Assembly: GCF_002209555.1 (NCBI RefSeq)
Contig: NZ_NJIF01000005.1
Coordinates: 62,001-126,000 of the forward strand
Source: Achromobacter insolitus
GTDB taxonomy: Bacteria; Pseudomonadota; Gammaproteobacteria; Burkholderiales; Burkholderiaceae_B
Reading direction: 5' to 3'
Length of the DNA stretch: 64,000 nt
Under the pieces are notes generated by a model that saw only the letters and a list, made by a program, of their open reading frames with translations, ran no database searches and had not been told where the DNA came from. Each line of letters opens with the position of its first letter. Within the stretch, counting starts at the first letter, position 1. Positions 27,490 through 36,302 of the stretch are shown here, piece by piece. The position numbers and the translations under genes were made by a program.

Positions 27490-27839
27490 TGGACGCCCTG
27501 ATCCCGGAACCCCACGCCTGGCGGCCAGTGTGCCGCCGCCAGGACCTGGTGCCCAACTCCGGCGTGGTAGCGCTGATGGACGGCGCGCAGATCGCCCTGT
27601 TCTACGTACCGCAGCCAGGCGGCGACCGCATCTACGCCATAGAAAACCGTGACCCCAAGTCCGGCGCCAACGTCATCGGCCGCGGCATCGTCGGCCACAT
27701 CGGCGGTGAACTGGTCGTGGCATCGCCCCTGTATAAGCAGCATTTCCGGCTGGCCGACGGCCGCTGCGTGCAGTATCCGGAACAGCGGCTGCGAACCTGG
27801 CAGGCACGCGTCAATGGCGACACCGTCGAAATCGCGTAA
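27489..27839 (+). CDS. nirD: Nitrite reductase (NAD(P)H) small subunit
   Basis: 116 residues, normal for NirD. A Rieske-like fold protein that partners NirB: WRPVCRRQDLVPNSGVVALM, QIALFYVPQPGGDRIYAIEN, YKQHFRLADGRCVQYPEQRL. The Cys-x-His pairs of true Rieske proteins are absent, as in other NirD proteins, so it binds no cluster and acts in assembly or stability. The start codon overlaps the nirB stop (TGATG). The operon ends here: no nasA nitrate reductase or cysG-type siroheme gene follows, and the next gene is convergent. Confidence 0.96.
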   Translation: MDALIPEPHAWRPVCRRQDLVPNSGVVALMDGAQIALFYVPQPGGDRIYAIENRDPKSGANVIGRGIVGHIGGELVVASPLYKQHFRLADGRCVQYPEQRLRTWQARVNGDTVEIA

Positions 27840-27854
27840 GGCGCGAGCAGAAGC

Positions 27855-29918
27855 TCAACCCAGGCCGATGCGCCGGGCGCCGAGGCGGAACAATGCCTCG
27901 GCATCGCCCGCCAAACGGAAGGCCGCGAGGAAATCGTCCACGCGATACGAGGGATGCGTCTTGCGGATCCCGGCGAGCAGGCCCGCAGACTCCTCCCCCC
28001 TGCCGGCTATCGCTAGACAGCAGGCCGCGATCGCCAGGATGTGCACATGGGCATTGGGACGCGCGGCGGCCTTCACCGCCCAACCGGCGGCTTCGTCGAA
28101 CCGGCCCAGCCGGACCAGCGCGATCGCGCGCACGGCCAGCATGCCGAACAAGAGCGGGTCGTAGGGGCTGAGGTCACGCGAATGGTCGGACGAGCCGATT
28201 GCCGCTTCCGCATCGCCGGACTGGCAGTTGACGAAGCCCAGCGTGTAGTGAGCCAGGGCAAAGTTCGGACTCAGCTCCACGGCGCTGCGCAACTCCGCCA
28301 GCGACTGCTCCTGACTGCCGCGCAGCCATAACGCCCGCCCCATGGCCCAGTGCGCCGCCGGATCGCGGTCATCGGCAATCAGACCCTGGCCGGCGGCGTC
28401 GAACGCCAGGTCGATGGCCGGCGCCTGCTCGCCCCAGCGCTGGAACGCGTCTTGCCAATAGGTGAACGAGAGGCCCGCGTAGGCGCGCGAGAACGTCGGA
28501 TCGAGTCGCAAGGCCATTTGGAAAAAGTGCCGCGCCTGCTCGTTGTCGGGCCGGTTGAAACGGTACATGTGCCAAAGGCCGCGATGATGCGCCTGCCAGG
28601 CATCCAGGGAATTCGGCGGCCTCAAGATGGCGCGGTTGCGCTCGGCGGCTTCGATCTCGATGTCGACGGCCGCGACGATCCGGTTGCCGATCTCGTCCAG
28701 AGCGGCAAAAGCATCATCCAGTTCGCGGTCGAAAACGTCCGCCCACACAATGCGAGCGGTCCTGGATTCAATGAGCTCGACGGCCACGGCAAGACGTTTG
28801 CCCATCCGTTGCAGCGCGCCGCTGACGACATAGTCCACGTTGAGCGTGCGGCCCGCTTCATCCGGCCCCACATTGCGCTGGTCAAGCGCAAAGACTGTGC
28901 CTTGCGCGATGACGAACAGGCTGCGCAGCTTGGCCAACCGGGTAATGATGTCATAGGCCAGGCCGTCGGCCAGCCCGCCCCGCACGCCGGCTTGCGCCGA
29001 CCTGTCCAGGAATGGCATCACCGCAATCGAGGCACGGCCCTTATGGTCCCGCGCAGCCCCAGCGGGTTCTCCCGCCTCCACCGTGCGCAAGGCATCCGGT
29101 CGAGGCATCTGACTGGCCCGCCGTCCCCTCAGCTCGCGCCACGCGTCGCGCAGGGGCCGCCAGTCCAGCCCATCCGCGTCGAAGGCGCGCACGGCGGCGG
29201 CCAGATGCTCCTCGCCTTCGCGCCATCGGCCGCGCTGCGCCAGCAGGTCCAGTAGCAGCTCGTGCGCGCGCCGGTCGAACGGAGCCAATTGCAGCCACTT
29301 GTCCAGGCAGGCAAAGATCTCGCCGCCCTCTGCCGGCAGCACCCCCGCCAGGTGCTCCAGGACGGCCGCGTGGCAGGCACGCAAGCGCCGGCGTTGCGCC
29401 GTCAGCCAGTTGTTGAAATAGGGGTTGCGGTCGATCTCCAACCCTTCCAGGAAATCGCCCGCGAACAGCCCGGCCAGCGCTCGGAGACGCTCGGCGCCCA
29501 GGTCGCCTATATCCTCCTGCATCGCGCAACCGATTTCGATGGCATCGACTTGGCAATCAGCCAGATCCAGCCTGACGCTGTCCCGCGCCGTTTCCACCCG
29601 GCGGCGGCCGGGGTCGTCCAGCAACGCCCTGGCCTTGCTGAGGCACCAGCGGAGTTCGCCGCGCGGATCGTTCGGAATGTCCCACAGCAGTTCGCAGAGA
29701 TGCGCGCGCATGACGGGACGCGGAGCCAGCGCCAGGTAGGCAATCAGCGCGCGCAGCTTGCGCGATGGCGGCAACGCCACGGCGGCGCCCGCGCGGCTGA
29801 TCGCCATGGGTCCGAGCAGGCGTACCCGCACCGCTCCCTGGGGGACGGCGCCGCCCTGCGGATCGCGGTCCCCCGATACCTCGGCGGATTCCACGCCGGC
29901 TACCACGCTCGCCTCCAC
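27855..29918 (-). CDS. SARP/BTAD-type regulator with TolB-like and TPR domains
   Basis: 687 residues from a GTG. An N-terminal winged-helix DNA-binding domain (about 28-110; VRVRLLGPMAISRAGAAVAL, RKLRALIAYLALAPRPVMR, LCELLWDIPNDPRGELRWCL) is followed by a BTAD helical domain (about 120-260). A TolB-N-like domain with the typical ASIAVMPFLDRSAQAGVRGG, VDYVVSGALQRMGKRLAVAV and IVWADVFDRELDDAF comes at about 290-400. The C-terminal 280 residues are TPR repeats (ALRLDPTFSRAYAGLSFTYW, AVELSPNFALAHYTLGFVN). Regulators of this build are large signal integrators with unknown ligands. It is divergent from a methyltransferase, 125 bases apart, its likely target. Confidence 0.88.
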   Translation of the reverse strand: MEASVVAGVESAEVSGDRDPQGGAVPQGAVRVRLLGPMAISRAGAAVALPPSRKLRALIAYLALAPRPVMRAHLCELLWDIPNDPRGELRWCLSKARALLDDPGRRRVETARDSVRLDLADCQVDAIEIGCAMQEDIGDLGAERLRALAGLFAGDFLEGLEIDRNPYFNNWLTAQRRRLRACHAAVLEHLAGVLPAEGGEIFACLDKWLQLAPFDRRAHELLLDLLAQRGRWREGEEHLAAAVRAFDADGLDWRPLRDAWRELRGRRASQMPRPDALRTVEAGEPAGAARDHKGRASIAVMPFLDRSAQAGVRGGLADGLAYDIITRLAKLRSLFVIAQGTVFALDQRNVGPDEAGRTLNVDYVVSGALQRMGKRLAVAVELIESRTARIVWADVFDRELDDAFAALDEIGNRIVAAVDIEIEAAERNRAILRPPNSLDAWQAHHRGLWHMYRFNRPDNEQARHFFQMALRLDPTFSRAYAGLSFTYWQDAFQRWGEQAPAIDLAFDAAGQGLIADDRDPAAHWAMGRALWLRGSQEQSLAELRSAVELSPNFALAHYTLGFVNCQSGDAEAAIGSSDHSRDLSPYDPLLFGMLAVRAIALVRLGRFDEAAGWAVKAAARPNAHVHILAIAACCLAIAGRGEESAGLLAGIRKTHPSYRVDDFLAAFRLAGDAEALFRLGARRIGLG

Positions 29919-30043
29919 GACCGGCCCTTAACTTGGCCCTTGGGAAGCACGGCGCGCGCAAGCCTGCGCGGCGCCCCCTGCGACTCCCCGGCAGGCCGGC
30001 ATCGCGCGCTGCCGCAAACACAACGCGTTAATGGAGACAGACC

Positions 30044-30892
30044 ATGTCCATTTCCTCCCTCGCCACCAGTCCAGTGCGCGATTCCGCGCAGCCCGACCTG
30101 GCCGCCTTGAAGACTCGCCAGCAGGGTACCTGGGCTTCCGGGGACTATGCCGTTGTCGGCACTACACTGCAGATCGTAGGAGAACAGCTGTGCGAATCGC
30201 TGGATGTCCGCGCCGGCCAAAAGGTGCTCGACGTAGCCGCAGGCAACGGCAATGCCTCGCTGGCCGCCGCCCGCCGCTGGTGCGATGTCGTATCCACCGA
30301 CTACGTGCCGGCGCTGCTGGGACGCGCGCGCGAACGCGCCGCCGCTGAACGGCTGAAGATCGAGTTCCAGGAAGCCGACGCCGAGGCCTTGCCATTTCCG
30401 GATGGCGGATTCGATGCGGTCGTCTCCACCTTCGGCGTCATGTTCACACCCGATCAGGACAAGGCGGCAGCCGAACTGGCCCGCGTGTGCCGGTCCGGCG
30501 GCAAGATCGGCCTGGCCAACTGGACGCCGGACGGCTTCATCGGCCAGGTGTTCAAGACCATCGGCAAGCATTTGCCGCCGCCCGCCGGCGTCAAGTCGCC
30601 TGCCCTGTGGGGCACGCGGGCGCGCATCGAGGAGATGTTCGGCCCGCACGCATCCTCGATCCAGGCGGAACCCCGCAATTTCGTGTTCCGCTATCGGTCG
30701 CCGGAGCACTGGCTGCAGGTATTCAAGACTTACTATGGCCCGCTGCTCAAGGCGTTTGGCGCGCTGGAGCCCGCCGCCCAGGCCGCGCTGACCAACGACC
30801 TCATGGTGCAAATAGACCGTTTCAACCGCTCTGGCGACACCGCGATGGTCGTACCCAGTGAATACCTGGAGATCGTGGTTACGCGCCGGTGA
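30044..30892 (+). CDS. Class I SAM-dependent methyltransferase
   Basis: 282 residues; ATG preceded by GGAG. Motif I KVLDVAAGNGNASLAAARRW (about 61-80), acidic end of strand 2 VVSTDYVPALLGRAR, motif II-like EADAEALPFPDGGFDAVVST and motif III ELARVCRSGGKIGLANW make a UbiE/Methyltransf_11-type fold. The acceptor is unknown. The gene stands alone behind the divergent SARP-type regulator. Such regulator/methyltransferase pairs recur in proteobacteria (recollection, not searched), so I infer that the regulator controls this gene. Confidence 0.9.
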   Translation: MSISSLATSPVRDSAQPDLAALKTRQQGTWASGDYAVVGTTLQIVGEQLCESLDVRAGQKVLDVAAGNGNASLAAARRWCDVVSTDYVPALLGRARERAAAERLKIEFQEADAEALPFPDGGFDAVVSTFGVMFTPDQDKAAAELARVCRSGGKIGLANWTPDGFIGQVFKTIGKHLPPPAGVKSPALWGTRARIEEMFGPHASSIQAEPRNFVFRYRSPEHWLQVFKTYYGPLLKAFGALEPAAQAALTNDLMVQIDRFNRSGDTAMVVPSEYLEIVVTRR

Positions 30893-30976
30893 CCGGGCTT
30901 TGATGCCAGCCTGCGGGCAGTCCGGGCCATCCACGCGGACAGCGGACGGGAAATGATCCATGGCGCAACGCCTTCA

Positions 30977-31006
30977 CGGTCACCCGCAGGACGGCCCGGG
31001 TGACCG
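30977..31006. repeat. 10-bp inverted repeat between convergent genes
   Basis: CGGTCACCCG (30977-30986) and CGGGTGACCG (30997-31006) pair perfectly around a 10-base loop. No T-run follows on either strand. It lies in the 219-base gap between the methyltransferase and the convergent transaminase gene and may help end both transcripts. Nothing else is evident in the gap. Confidence 0.5.
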
Positions 31007-31111
31007 ATGTTGAGCAACCGTACGATGGAACAGGCAATGGCGTACCGGCCACTGCCGGACGGGGTGCGAGCCCTTATCGGGAATCATACGCCCGCGGCGG
31101 CTCGCGCGCCG

Positions 31112-31972
31112 CTACAGCGCGCTCGCCAGCGCGTACTCCAGGTATAGCTGACGCAGTTCGTGGCATACGGGTCCTGGCCGCCCCGTCCCGACCGGCTGAC
31201 CATCCAGCTCGACCACCGGCAGCACGAAGTGCAATGCAGAGGTCAGCACCAGTTCGGACGCGCGCCGGCACTCGTCCAGCGTGAACTTGCGCTCTTCCAC
31301 CGCCACCCCGCGCCTGGCCGCCAGGGCCAACACCGCGGCGCGCGTGCAGCCCGGCAGGATCTCGCGCGACAAAGGCCGCACCACGATCCGTCCCCGTTCG
31401 TCGACCAGCAGCGCGCTCGACGACGCCCCTTCGGTCACCACGCCATCGGCATCGACCATCAAGGCTTCGAATGCGCCTGACGTTTGCGCCGCCTGTTTGG
31501 CCAGCACCTGGGCGATCAGCGAAACGCTCTTGATGTCGCGCCGCTGCCAGCGCATGTCCGGCACGCTCGCCACCCGCACGCCCGATTCGGCCAGCGGATT
31601 CACCCGCAGGGACTTTTCGCTGACGTACATCATCACGGTGGGCTCGACGTCCGCGGGGAAGGCGAAGTCGCGCTTGACGTCGGCCCCGCGCGTGACCTGC
31701 ACGTAGACCGATCCTTCGCGCAGGCCATTGCGCCGCACCAGCTCGCGGCAACGTTCCAGCAGCGCGTCGCGCGGCAAGGGATTGCGGATGCCGACTTCGG
31801 ACAGGCTGCGCGCCAGGCGGGCGGCGTGCCGCTCGAACTCCAGCAGCAGGCCGTCGATCACCGCGATCACCTCATAGACGCCGTCGCCGAACAGGAAGCC
31901 CCGGTCCAGCGCCGGGATAACGGCCTGCTCGGCCGGGACGAGATTGCCGTTGATATAGAAAATGGAGGACAT
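31112..31972 (-). CDS. dat: D-amino-acid transaminase (class IV aminotransferase)
   Basis: 286 residues, the length of bacterial D-amino-acid transaminases. PLP fold-type IV signature near the start, ALDRGFLFGDGVYEVIAVID, has the D-transaminase form GDGVYEV rather than the GDGVFEGIR of branched-chain enzymes. The PLP lysine is in QRRDIKSVSLIAQVLAKQ (about residue 146) and TEGASSSALLV carries the Glu that contacts the pyridine ring. It interconverts D-amino acids and 2-oxo acids, supplying D-glutamate or D-alanine or degrading imported D-amino acids. It is the last gene of the amino acid ABC transporter operon, 24 bases after the ATPase gene, which favours a catabolic role. An aminodeoxychorismate lyase-like role is less likely. 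Confidence 0.85.
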   Translation of the reverse strand: MSSIFYINGNLVPAEQAVIPALDRGFLFGDGVYEVIAVIDGLLLEFERHAARLARSLSEVGIRNPLPRDALLERCRELVRRNGLREGSVYVQVTRGADVKRDFAFPADVEPTVMMYVSEKSLRVNPLAESGVRVASVPDMRWQRRDIKSVSLIAQVLAKQAAQTSGAFEALMVDADGVVTEGASSSALLVDERGRIVVRPLSREILPGCTRAAVLALAARRGVAVEERKFTLDECRRASELVLTSALHFVLPVVELDGQPVGTGRPGPVCHELRQLYLEYALASAL

Positions 31973-31996
31973 GGATGCTTATGTGGGTGAGGGAAA

Positions 31997-32725
31997 TCAG
32001 TGGCTGATGATGCGGGAGAGGAATGCGCGCGATCGCGCCGACGCGGCGTTGCCAAAGAACGCCTCGGCGCTGGCGTCGTCGACGATCTCTCCCGACTCCA
32101 TGAATACGACACGGTCGGCAACGCGGCGCGCGAATCCCATTTCATGCGTGACGACCATCATGGTCATGCCATCGCGCGCCAGTCCCGTCATTACTTCCAG
32201 CACCTCGCCGATCATCTCCGGGTCGAGCGCGGAAGTCGGCTCGTCGAACAGCATGACTACGGGGTCCATGGCCAGCGCGCGCGCGATCGCGACGCGTTGC
32301 TGCTGGCCGCCCGAGAGCTGGCCCGGATGCTTGTCGCGATGCGCGGCCACGCCCACGCGCTCAAGCAGCGCAGCCGCCTTGTCCTGTGCCTGCGCGCGGC
32401 TGCGGCCCAATACGCTGACCTGTCCCAGGCAGACATTCTCCAGCACCGTCAGGTGGGGAAACAGCTCGAAGTGCTGGAACACCATGCCGACGCGGGCGCG
32501 CAGCTTGGGCAGATCCGTGCCCGGGGCGCCGACGTCGGTGCCGTCGACCACGATGCGGCCCGCGTCGAACGGTTCAAGCCGGTTCACGCATTTGATCAGC
32601 GTCGATTTGCCCGATCCCGACGGTCCGCAGACCACCACGACCTCGCCGCGCTGCACACGCAGCGAGCATTGTTTGAGCACCGGCAAATCGCCATAGCGCT
32701 TGCCGACCTGTTGAATCTCGATCAT
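31997..32725 (-). CDS. Polar amino acid ABC transporter ATP-binding protein (GltL/GlnQ-type)
   Basis: 242 residues. Walker A VVCGPSGSGKSTLIKCVNRL (about 31-50), Q-loop VGMVFQHFELFPHLTVLEN, signature LSGGQQQRVAIARALA, Walker B VVMLFDEPTSALDPEM, H-loop VVTHEMGFAR. All catalytic motifs are intact. It powers the two permeases encoded upstream. The sequence is of the polar amino acid (PAAT) family. It precedes the transaminase gene by 24 bases. Confidence 0.95.
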   Translation of the reverse strand: MIEIQQVGKRYGDLPVLKQCSLRVQRGEVVVVCGPSGSGKSTLIKCVNRLEPFDAGRIVVDGTDVGAPGTDLPKLRARVGMVFQHFELFPHLTVLENVCLGQVSVLGRSRAQAQDKAAALLERVGVAAHRDKHPGQLSGGQQQRVAIARALAMDPVVMLFDEPTSALDPEMIGEVLEVMTGLARDGMTMMVVTHEMGFARRVADRVVFMESGEIVDDASAEAFFGNAASARSRAFLSRIISH

Positions 32726-32758
32726 GAATGTAGGCTCCTCAGTGAAACACTCGCCCGT

Positions 32759-33442
32759 TCAGGCGCCGATTCGGGCACGCAGCGCCCGCACGCCGCGCGA
32801 GGCGGTGAACGAGATCACGAAAAACACCAGCGCGACCAGCATGTACATTTCGACCAGGCGGTTGTCGCGTTGCGCGATCTTGGTCGCCGCCCCGAGGAAG
32901 TCCGTGAGCGACAGGACATAGACCAGCGCCGTTTCCTGGAAGATGACGATCACCTGCGTCAGCAGCACCGGCAGCATGTTGCGAAACGCCTGCGGCAGGA
33001 TCACCTTGCGCAGCACCTGTCCGTGCCTGAGGCCCAGGGCGCTGCCCGCCGCATACTGGCCGTGCCCCACGCTGCCCACGCCTGCCCGGATGATCTCGGA
33101 GAAATACGCGGCCTCGAACAGGATGAAGGTAATGAAGGCCGACCCCATGGCGCCTAGCACGATGGGCCGCTCAGCCCCCGTAACCGCCTGCAATGCGTAG
33201 GGCAGGATGAAATAGATCAGGAAGATCACCAGCACCAGCGGCAGCGAGCGGAACAGGTTCACATACACCGTGGCTGGCCAGGCCAGCAGCCGGCCGCCGT
33301 AGAGCCGCGCAATCGCCAGCAAGGTGCCCAGCAGCAGGCCTCCCACGGTCGACGTGAAGGTCAGCAGCAGGGTAAAGCGCAGGCCCGACAGGATCAGGTA
33401 CGGCAACGCGTCGACGATGGCTTGCAGGTCGAAATCCGTCAT
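32759..33442 (-). CDS. Polar amino acid ABC transporter permease (GltK-type)
   Basis: 227 residues with about five membrane helices (YLILSGLRFTLLLTFTSTVG, RSLPLVLVIFLIYFILPYAL, ETALVYVLSLTDFLGAATKI). The EAA loop that docks the ATPase reads SALGLRHGQVLRKVILPQAF. The start overlaps the stop of the preceding permease gene (ATGA), so the two permeases are made together and form a heterodimer, as in the GltJK systems. Confidence 0.94.
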   Translation of the reverse strand: MTDFDLQAIVDALPYLILSGLRFTLLLTFTSTVGGLLLGTLLAIARLYGGRLLAWPATVYVNLFRSLPLVLVIFLIYFILPYALQAVTGAERPIVLGAMGSAFITFILFEAAYFSEIIRAGVGSVGHGQYAAGSALGLRHGQVLRKVILPQAFRNMLPVLLTQVIVIFQETALVYVLSLTDFLGAATKIAQRDNRLVEMYMLVALVFFVISFTASRGVRALRARIGA

Positions 33443-34194
33443 GCCCTGCCCCCTTTTGCCGCGCGCCCGCCGACTGCGCGCCCCGGAATGCGCAGCTTGT
33501 ATTCGAGCGCCCGCATCACCACGATCACAATCAGGTTGAGCGCCAGATAGGCCATGGTCGCGGTCAGGAAGGCCTCGAACACCTGGAACGAAAATTCCTG
33601 CATCGCGTGGGCCTGGGCGGTCAGCTCCGCCAGCCCGATCGTCAGCGCCACCGAGGTGTTCTTGATGGTATTGAGGCAGTCGGACGTCATGGTCGGCAGG
33701 ACCGTGCGCAGCGCATTGGGCAAAAGCACATGCCAGTACAGCTGCGGCAGCGTGAGACCCAGCGCCAGGCCGGCGTTGCGCTGCCCCTTCGGCAAGGCCT
33801 CGATGCCGGCGCGCAATTGCTCACCGATGCGCGCCGACATGTACATGCCGATAGCCAGCGCCGCCGTGTAGAAAGATGCGTCCGGCAGCTGCTTGATCCA
33901 GTCTCCGGCCCTGGTCGGCAACAGCTCCGGCAGGACGAAGTACCACAGGAACATCTGCACGATCAGGGGGATGTTCCGGAACACTTCCACATAGACGGCT
34001 GCCGCCGCCTGCACCTTGCGATAAGGCAGCGTGCGCGCGACGCCGACGACCAGGCCCATGGCCAGCGCGATCAGCCACGCCAGCGCCGCGGTCTTCACCG
34101 TCACGCCCAGCCCGTCCAGCAGGGTCTGCAGATAGGTGTGCCCGCCGTCGGGCGATGGAGCGAACAGCACGCCCCAGTTCCATTGATATGCCAT
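33439..34194 (-). CDS. Polar amino acid ABC transporter permease (GltJ-type)
   Basis: 251 residues. Helices include TVKTAALAWLIALAMGLVVG and YVEVFRNIPLIVQMFLWYFV; the EAA loop reads NAGLALGLTLPQLYWHVLLP. NIPLIVQMFLWYF is typical of the GltJ branch for glutamate/aspartate. It follows the binding protein gene after 83 bases that contain a GGCCCC/GGGGCC hairpin. Partner of the smaller permease encoded immediately downstream. Confidence 0.94.
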   Translation of the reverse strand: MAYQWNWGVLFAPSPDGGHTYLQTLLDGLGVTVKTAALAWLIALAMGLVVGVARTLPYRKVQAAAAVYVEVFRNIPLIVQMFLWYFVLPELLPTRAGDWIKQLPDASFYTAALAIGMYMSARIGEQLRAGIEALPKGQRNAGLALGLTLPQLYWHVLLPNALRTVLPTMTSDCLNTIKNTSVALTIGLAELTAQAHAMQEFSFQVFEAFLTATMAYLALNLIVIVVMRALEYKLRIPGRAVGGRAAKGGRA

Positions 34195-34228
34195 GCTTTT
34201 TCTCGATGATCAGGCCGCGCGCGGTCCC

Positions 34229-34245
34229 GGCCCCTGGCTGGGGCC
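34229..34245 (-). repeat. Intercistronic hairpin after the amino acid binding protein gene
   Basis: GGCCCC (34229-34234) and GGGGCC (34240-34245) with a 5-base loop, extended by flanking GCGCG stretches. Hairpins between a binding protein gene and its permease genes commonly stabilise the upstream mRNA and raise binding protein yield. No T-run, so full termination is not expected. Confidence 0.5.
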
Positions 34246-34277
34246 GCGCATCGGCGCATTGCAACGGGGTCGCGCGC

Positions 34278-35186
34278 CTAGCGGTAGGCGGCCGGATCGC
34301 CCGAATCGGTCGGCTTTGCCACCACGCGCTTGAGCGCTTCGCTCATTGCCACGTTCAGGTTGATTCCCTTGGGCGGCAGCGGGCTGCGGTACCAGCGGTC
34401 ATACAGCGCGTCGAATTCCCCGCTGGCATAGAGGGCCTTGATGGTGTCGTCCACCAGCGCCTTGAACTGCGGATCGTCGCGGCGCAGCATGATGGCGTAG
34501 GGTTCGATCGACAGGGATTCCTCCGAGACCTGATAGCGGTCGGGCTGTTTCGCATTGGCGATCAGGCCATAGAGCAGGATGTCGTCCATCACGAATGCGG
34601 AAGCGCGGCCCGTCTCGACCATCAGGAATCCTTCCGCGTGCTCCTTCACGGGCACGATTCTCATGCCCAGCCCGCGCGTCTCGTTCAGCTCGTTGATCTG
34701 GCGGATGTTCGCGGTTCCCGAAGTCGAGGCCACGACTTTGCCCTTCAGATCGTCGATGCTGCGCAGCTGGGCGGATTTCTGGCTGAGGAAGCGGTTGCCG
34801 GTCACGAAAGTGGTAACCGAGAACGCCACCTGCTGCTGGCGATCCAGCGTGTTGGAGGTGGAGGCGCATTCCAGGTCGATGGTGCCGTTGCCCATCAGCG
34901 GAATGCGCGTGGCGGAGGTGACCGGCAGGTACTTCACCTGGATATCGCTGCGGTTCAGGCGCGCCTGCACGGCCTTGACGATGCGCTCGCAGATGTCGAT
35001 CGAATAGCCCACGGGCTTCTGGTTGCCGTCATAGTAGGAGAACGGAATCGAGGTCTCCCGATGGCCGATTGTGATCGTGCCGGTATCCGCGACCTTCTTC
35101 AGCGTCCCGTCGAGCTGCTGGGCCGCGGCGGTGCCCGCCATTGCGATCGCGAACGCTGCGATTGATGCCTTGATGGATATTGTCAT
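34278..35186 (-). CDS. Glutamate/aspartate-type ABC transporter substrate-binding protein
   Basis: 302 residues. The ATG at 35186 is chosen because AAGGAG precedes it and it starts the signal peptide MTISIKASIAAFAIAMAGTA; a second ATG 21 bases upstream lacks this. The mature protein has the SBP_bac_3 pattern: GTITIGHRETSIPFSYYDGN, VGYSIDICERIVKAV, and MGNGTIDLECASTSNT, which resembles the acidic amino acid protein GltI. It should bind an acidic or amide amino acid in the periplasm. With the transaminase in the operon, D-glutamate or D-aspartate uptake is worth considering. Confidence 0.92.
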   Translation of the reverse strand: MTISIKASIAAFAIAMAGTAAAQQLDGTLKKVADTGTITIGHRETSIPFSYYDGNQKPVGYSIDICERIVKAVQARLNRSDIQVKYLPVTSATRIPLMGNGTIDLECASTSNTLDRQQQVAFSVTTFVTGNRFLSQKSAQLRSIDDLKGKVVASTSGTANIRQINELNETRGLGMRIVPVKEHAEGFLMVETGRASAFVMDDILLYGLIANAKQPDRYQVSEESLSIEPYAIMLRRDDPQFKALVDDTIKALYASGEFDALYDRWYRSPLPPKGINLNVAMSEALKRVVAKPTDSGDPAAYR

Positions 35187-35286
35187 GCTTTTCTCCTTGG
35201 GATTCATGTACTTATGGGGTGCTGCACAGAATTCACCGCCGAGCGCGCCCGTGCCCGCCCAACGCGGGAGTTGTGGCCGCCGTCAG

Positions 35287-36186
35287 TCAGCGTTGGGTAT
35301 ACAGGTTGAACACGCGCTCCACCGGCTCCTGGGCCGGTCCCTGGCGGCGCGCATACATGCAGATCTGCATCGGAATCGCGCAGCGGCGGTCCTTGATGGC
35401 AACGATCTGTCCGGCATCCACCGAAGCCTTGGCGCTGGAGTCCGGCAGCCACGCCAAGCCGACGCCCGCACTGACCAGCGTGCGGGCGCCGTCCACGAAA
35501 TCGGTCTCGCAGACGCGCTCGAGCACGGGCCGCTGCAGCAGGTCGCCGCAAGCCAATTCGACCAGGCGCCGGAAATACGCGCCCTGGGCGTATGACACAT
35601 AGGGATAGCGCTGGGCGGAGCCGTTGGCGTATAGAGCGGCTTCGTCCACGTCCATCGCGGCGGGCCTGAACAGGCGCAGGCCGTCCGGCGCCATGCCGGT
35701 GCGCATGTAGGCTTGCGGATCCAGTTGTATGTCTTCGGCCGCATGGCGAAAGCAGACCAGCAGATCCACGACGCCGGCAGCCAGCCACTCGACCGAATCG
35801 TGCACATTGCCCACGTGCAGCCGCAACGAACCGACCGCGCTTTCGTCCTTCCAGCGAATGCACCAACCCGGGAAGTGCGAGGTCGCCAGGCAATGCGGCA
35901 TTGCCACCCGCAGGACCGCGCCTTCGTGGCTGGCCACGCCGGCCTCGCCGCGGGCATCGACCACCTTGCGCACGATCTCGGCGGCGTTGGAGCGGAACTG
36001 CTCTCCCGCCGTCGTCAGGCGCAGCGGGAAGCAGCTACGGTCTATCAGCGCCGTGCCTGCCCAGGTTTCCAGGGACTGGATACGCCGGCTGAACGCCGAT
36101 TGCGACACATGCCGCAGCTCTGCAGCCGTGGTGAACTGCCCGCATTCCGCCAGGGTCAGAAAATCCTGGAACCAACGTAGATCCAT
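35287..36186 (-). CDS. LysR-family transcriptional regulator of the amino acid transporter operon
   Basis: 299 residues. Helix-turn-helix at 1-60 (DLRWFQDFLTLAECGQFTTA, LRHVSQSAFSRRIQSLETW), effector domain from about 90 to 295. It lies just upstream of the transporter operon on the same strand with a 100-base gap, so it may be cotranscribed or control the operon through that gap. The ending GPAQEPVERVFNLYTQR is typical of a branch that often adjoins amino acid or dicarboxylate uptake genes. Confidence 0.9.
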   Translation of the reverse strand: MDLRWFQDFLTLAECGQFTTAAELRHVSQSAFSRRIQSLETWAGTALIDRSCFPLRLTTAGEQFRSNAAEIVRKVVDARGEAGVASHEGAVLRVAMPHCLATSHFPGWCIRWKDESAVGSLRLHVGNVHDSVEWLAAGVVDLLVCFRHAAEDIQLDPQAYMRTGMAPDGLRLFRPAAMDVDEAALYANGSAQRYPYVSYAQGAYFRRLVELACGDLLQRPVLERVCETDFVDGARTLVSAGVGLAWLPDSSAKASVDAGQIVAIKDRRCAIPMQICMYARRQGPAQEPVERVFNLYTQR

Positions 36187-36302
36187 TGCAACCGCCGCGC
36201 CGTCAGACTGAATGCGAGGCAGTATAGGGATCGGGTCCGTGCGCCTTATGCATAGTTTGCATAACGACCGCGCAGTCAGGGTTACTCCGGACCCCGCCAG
36301 CC

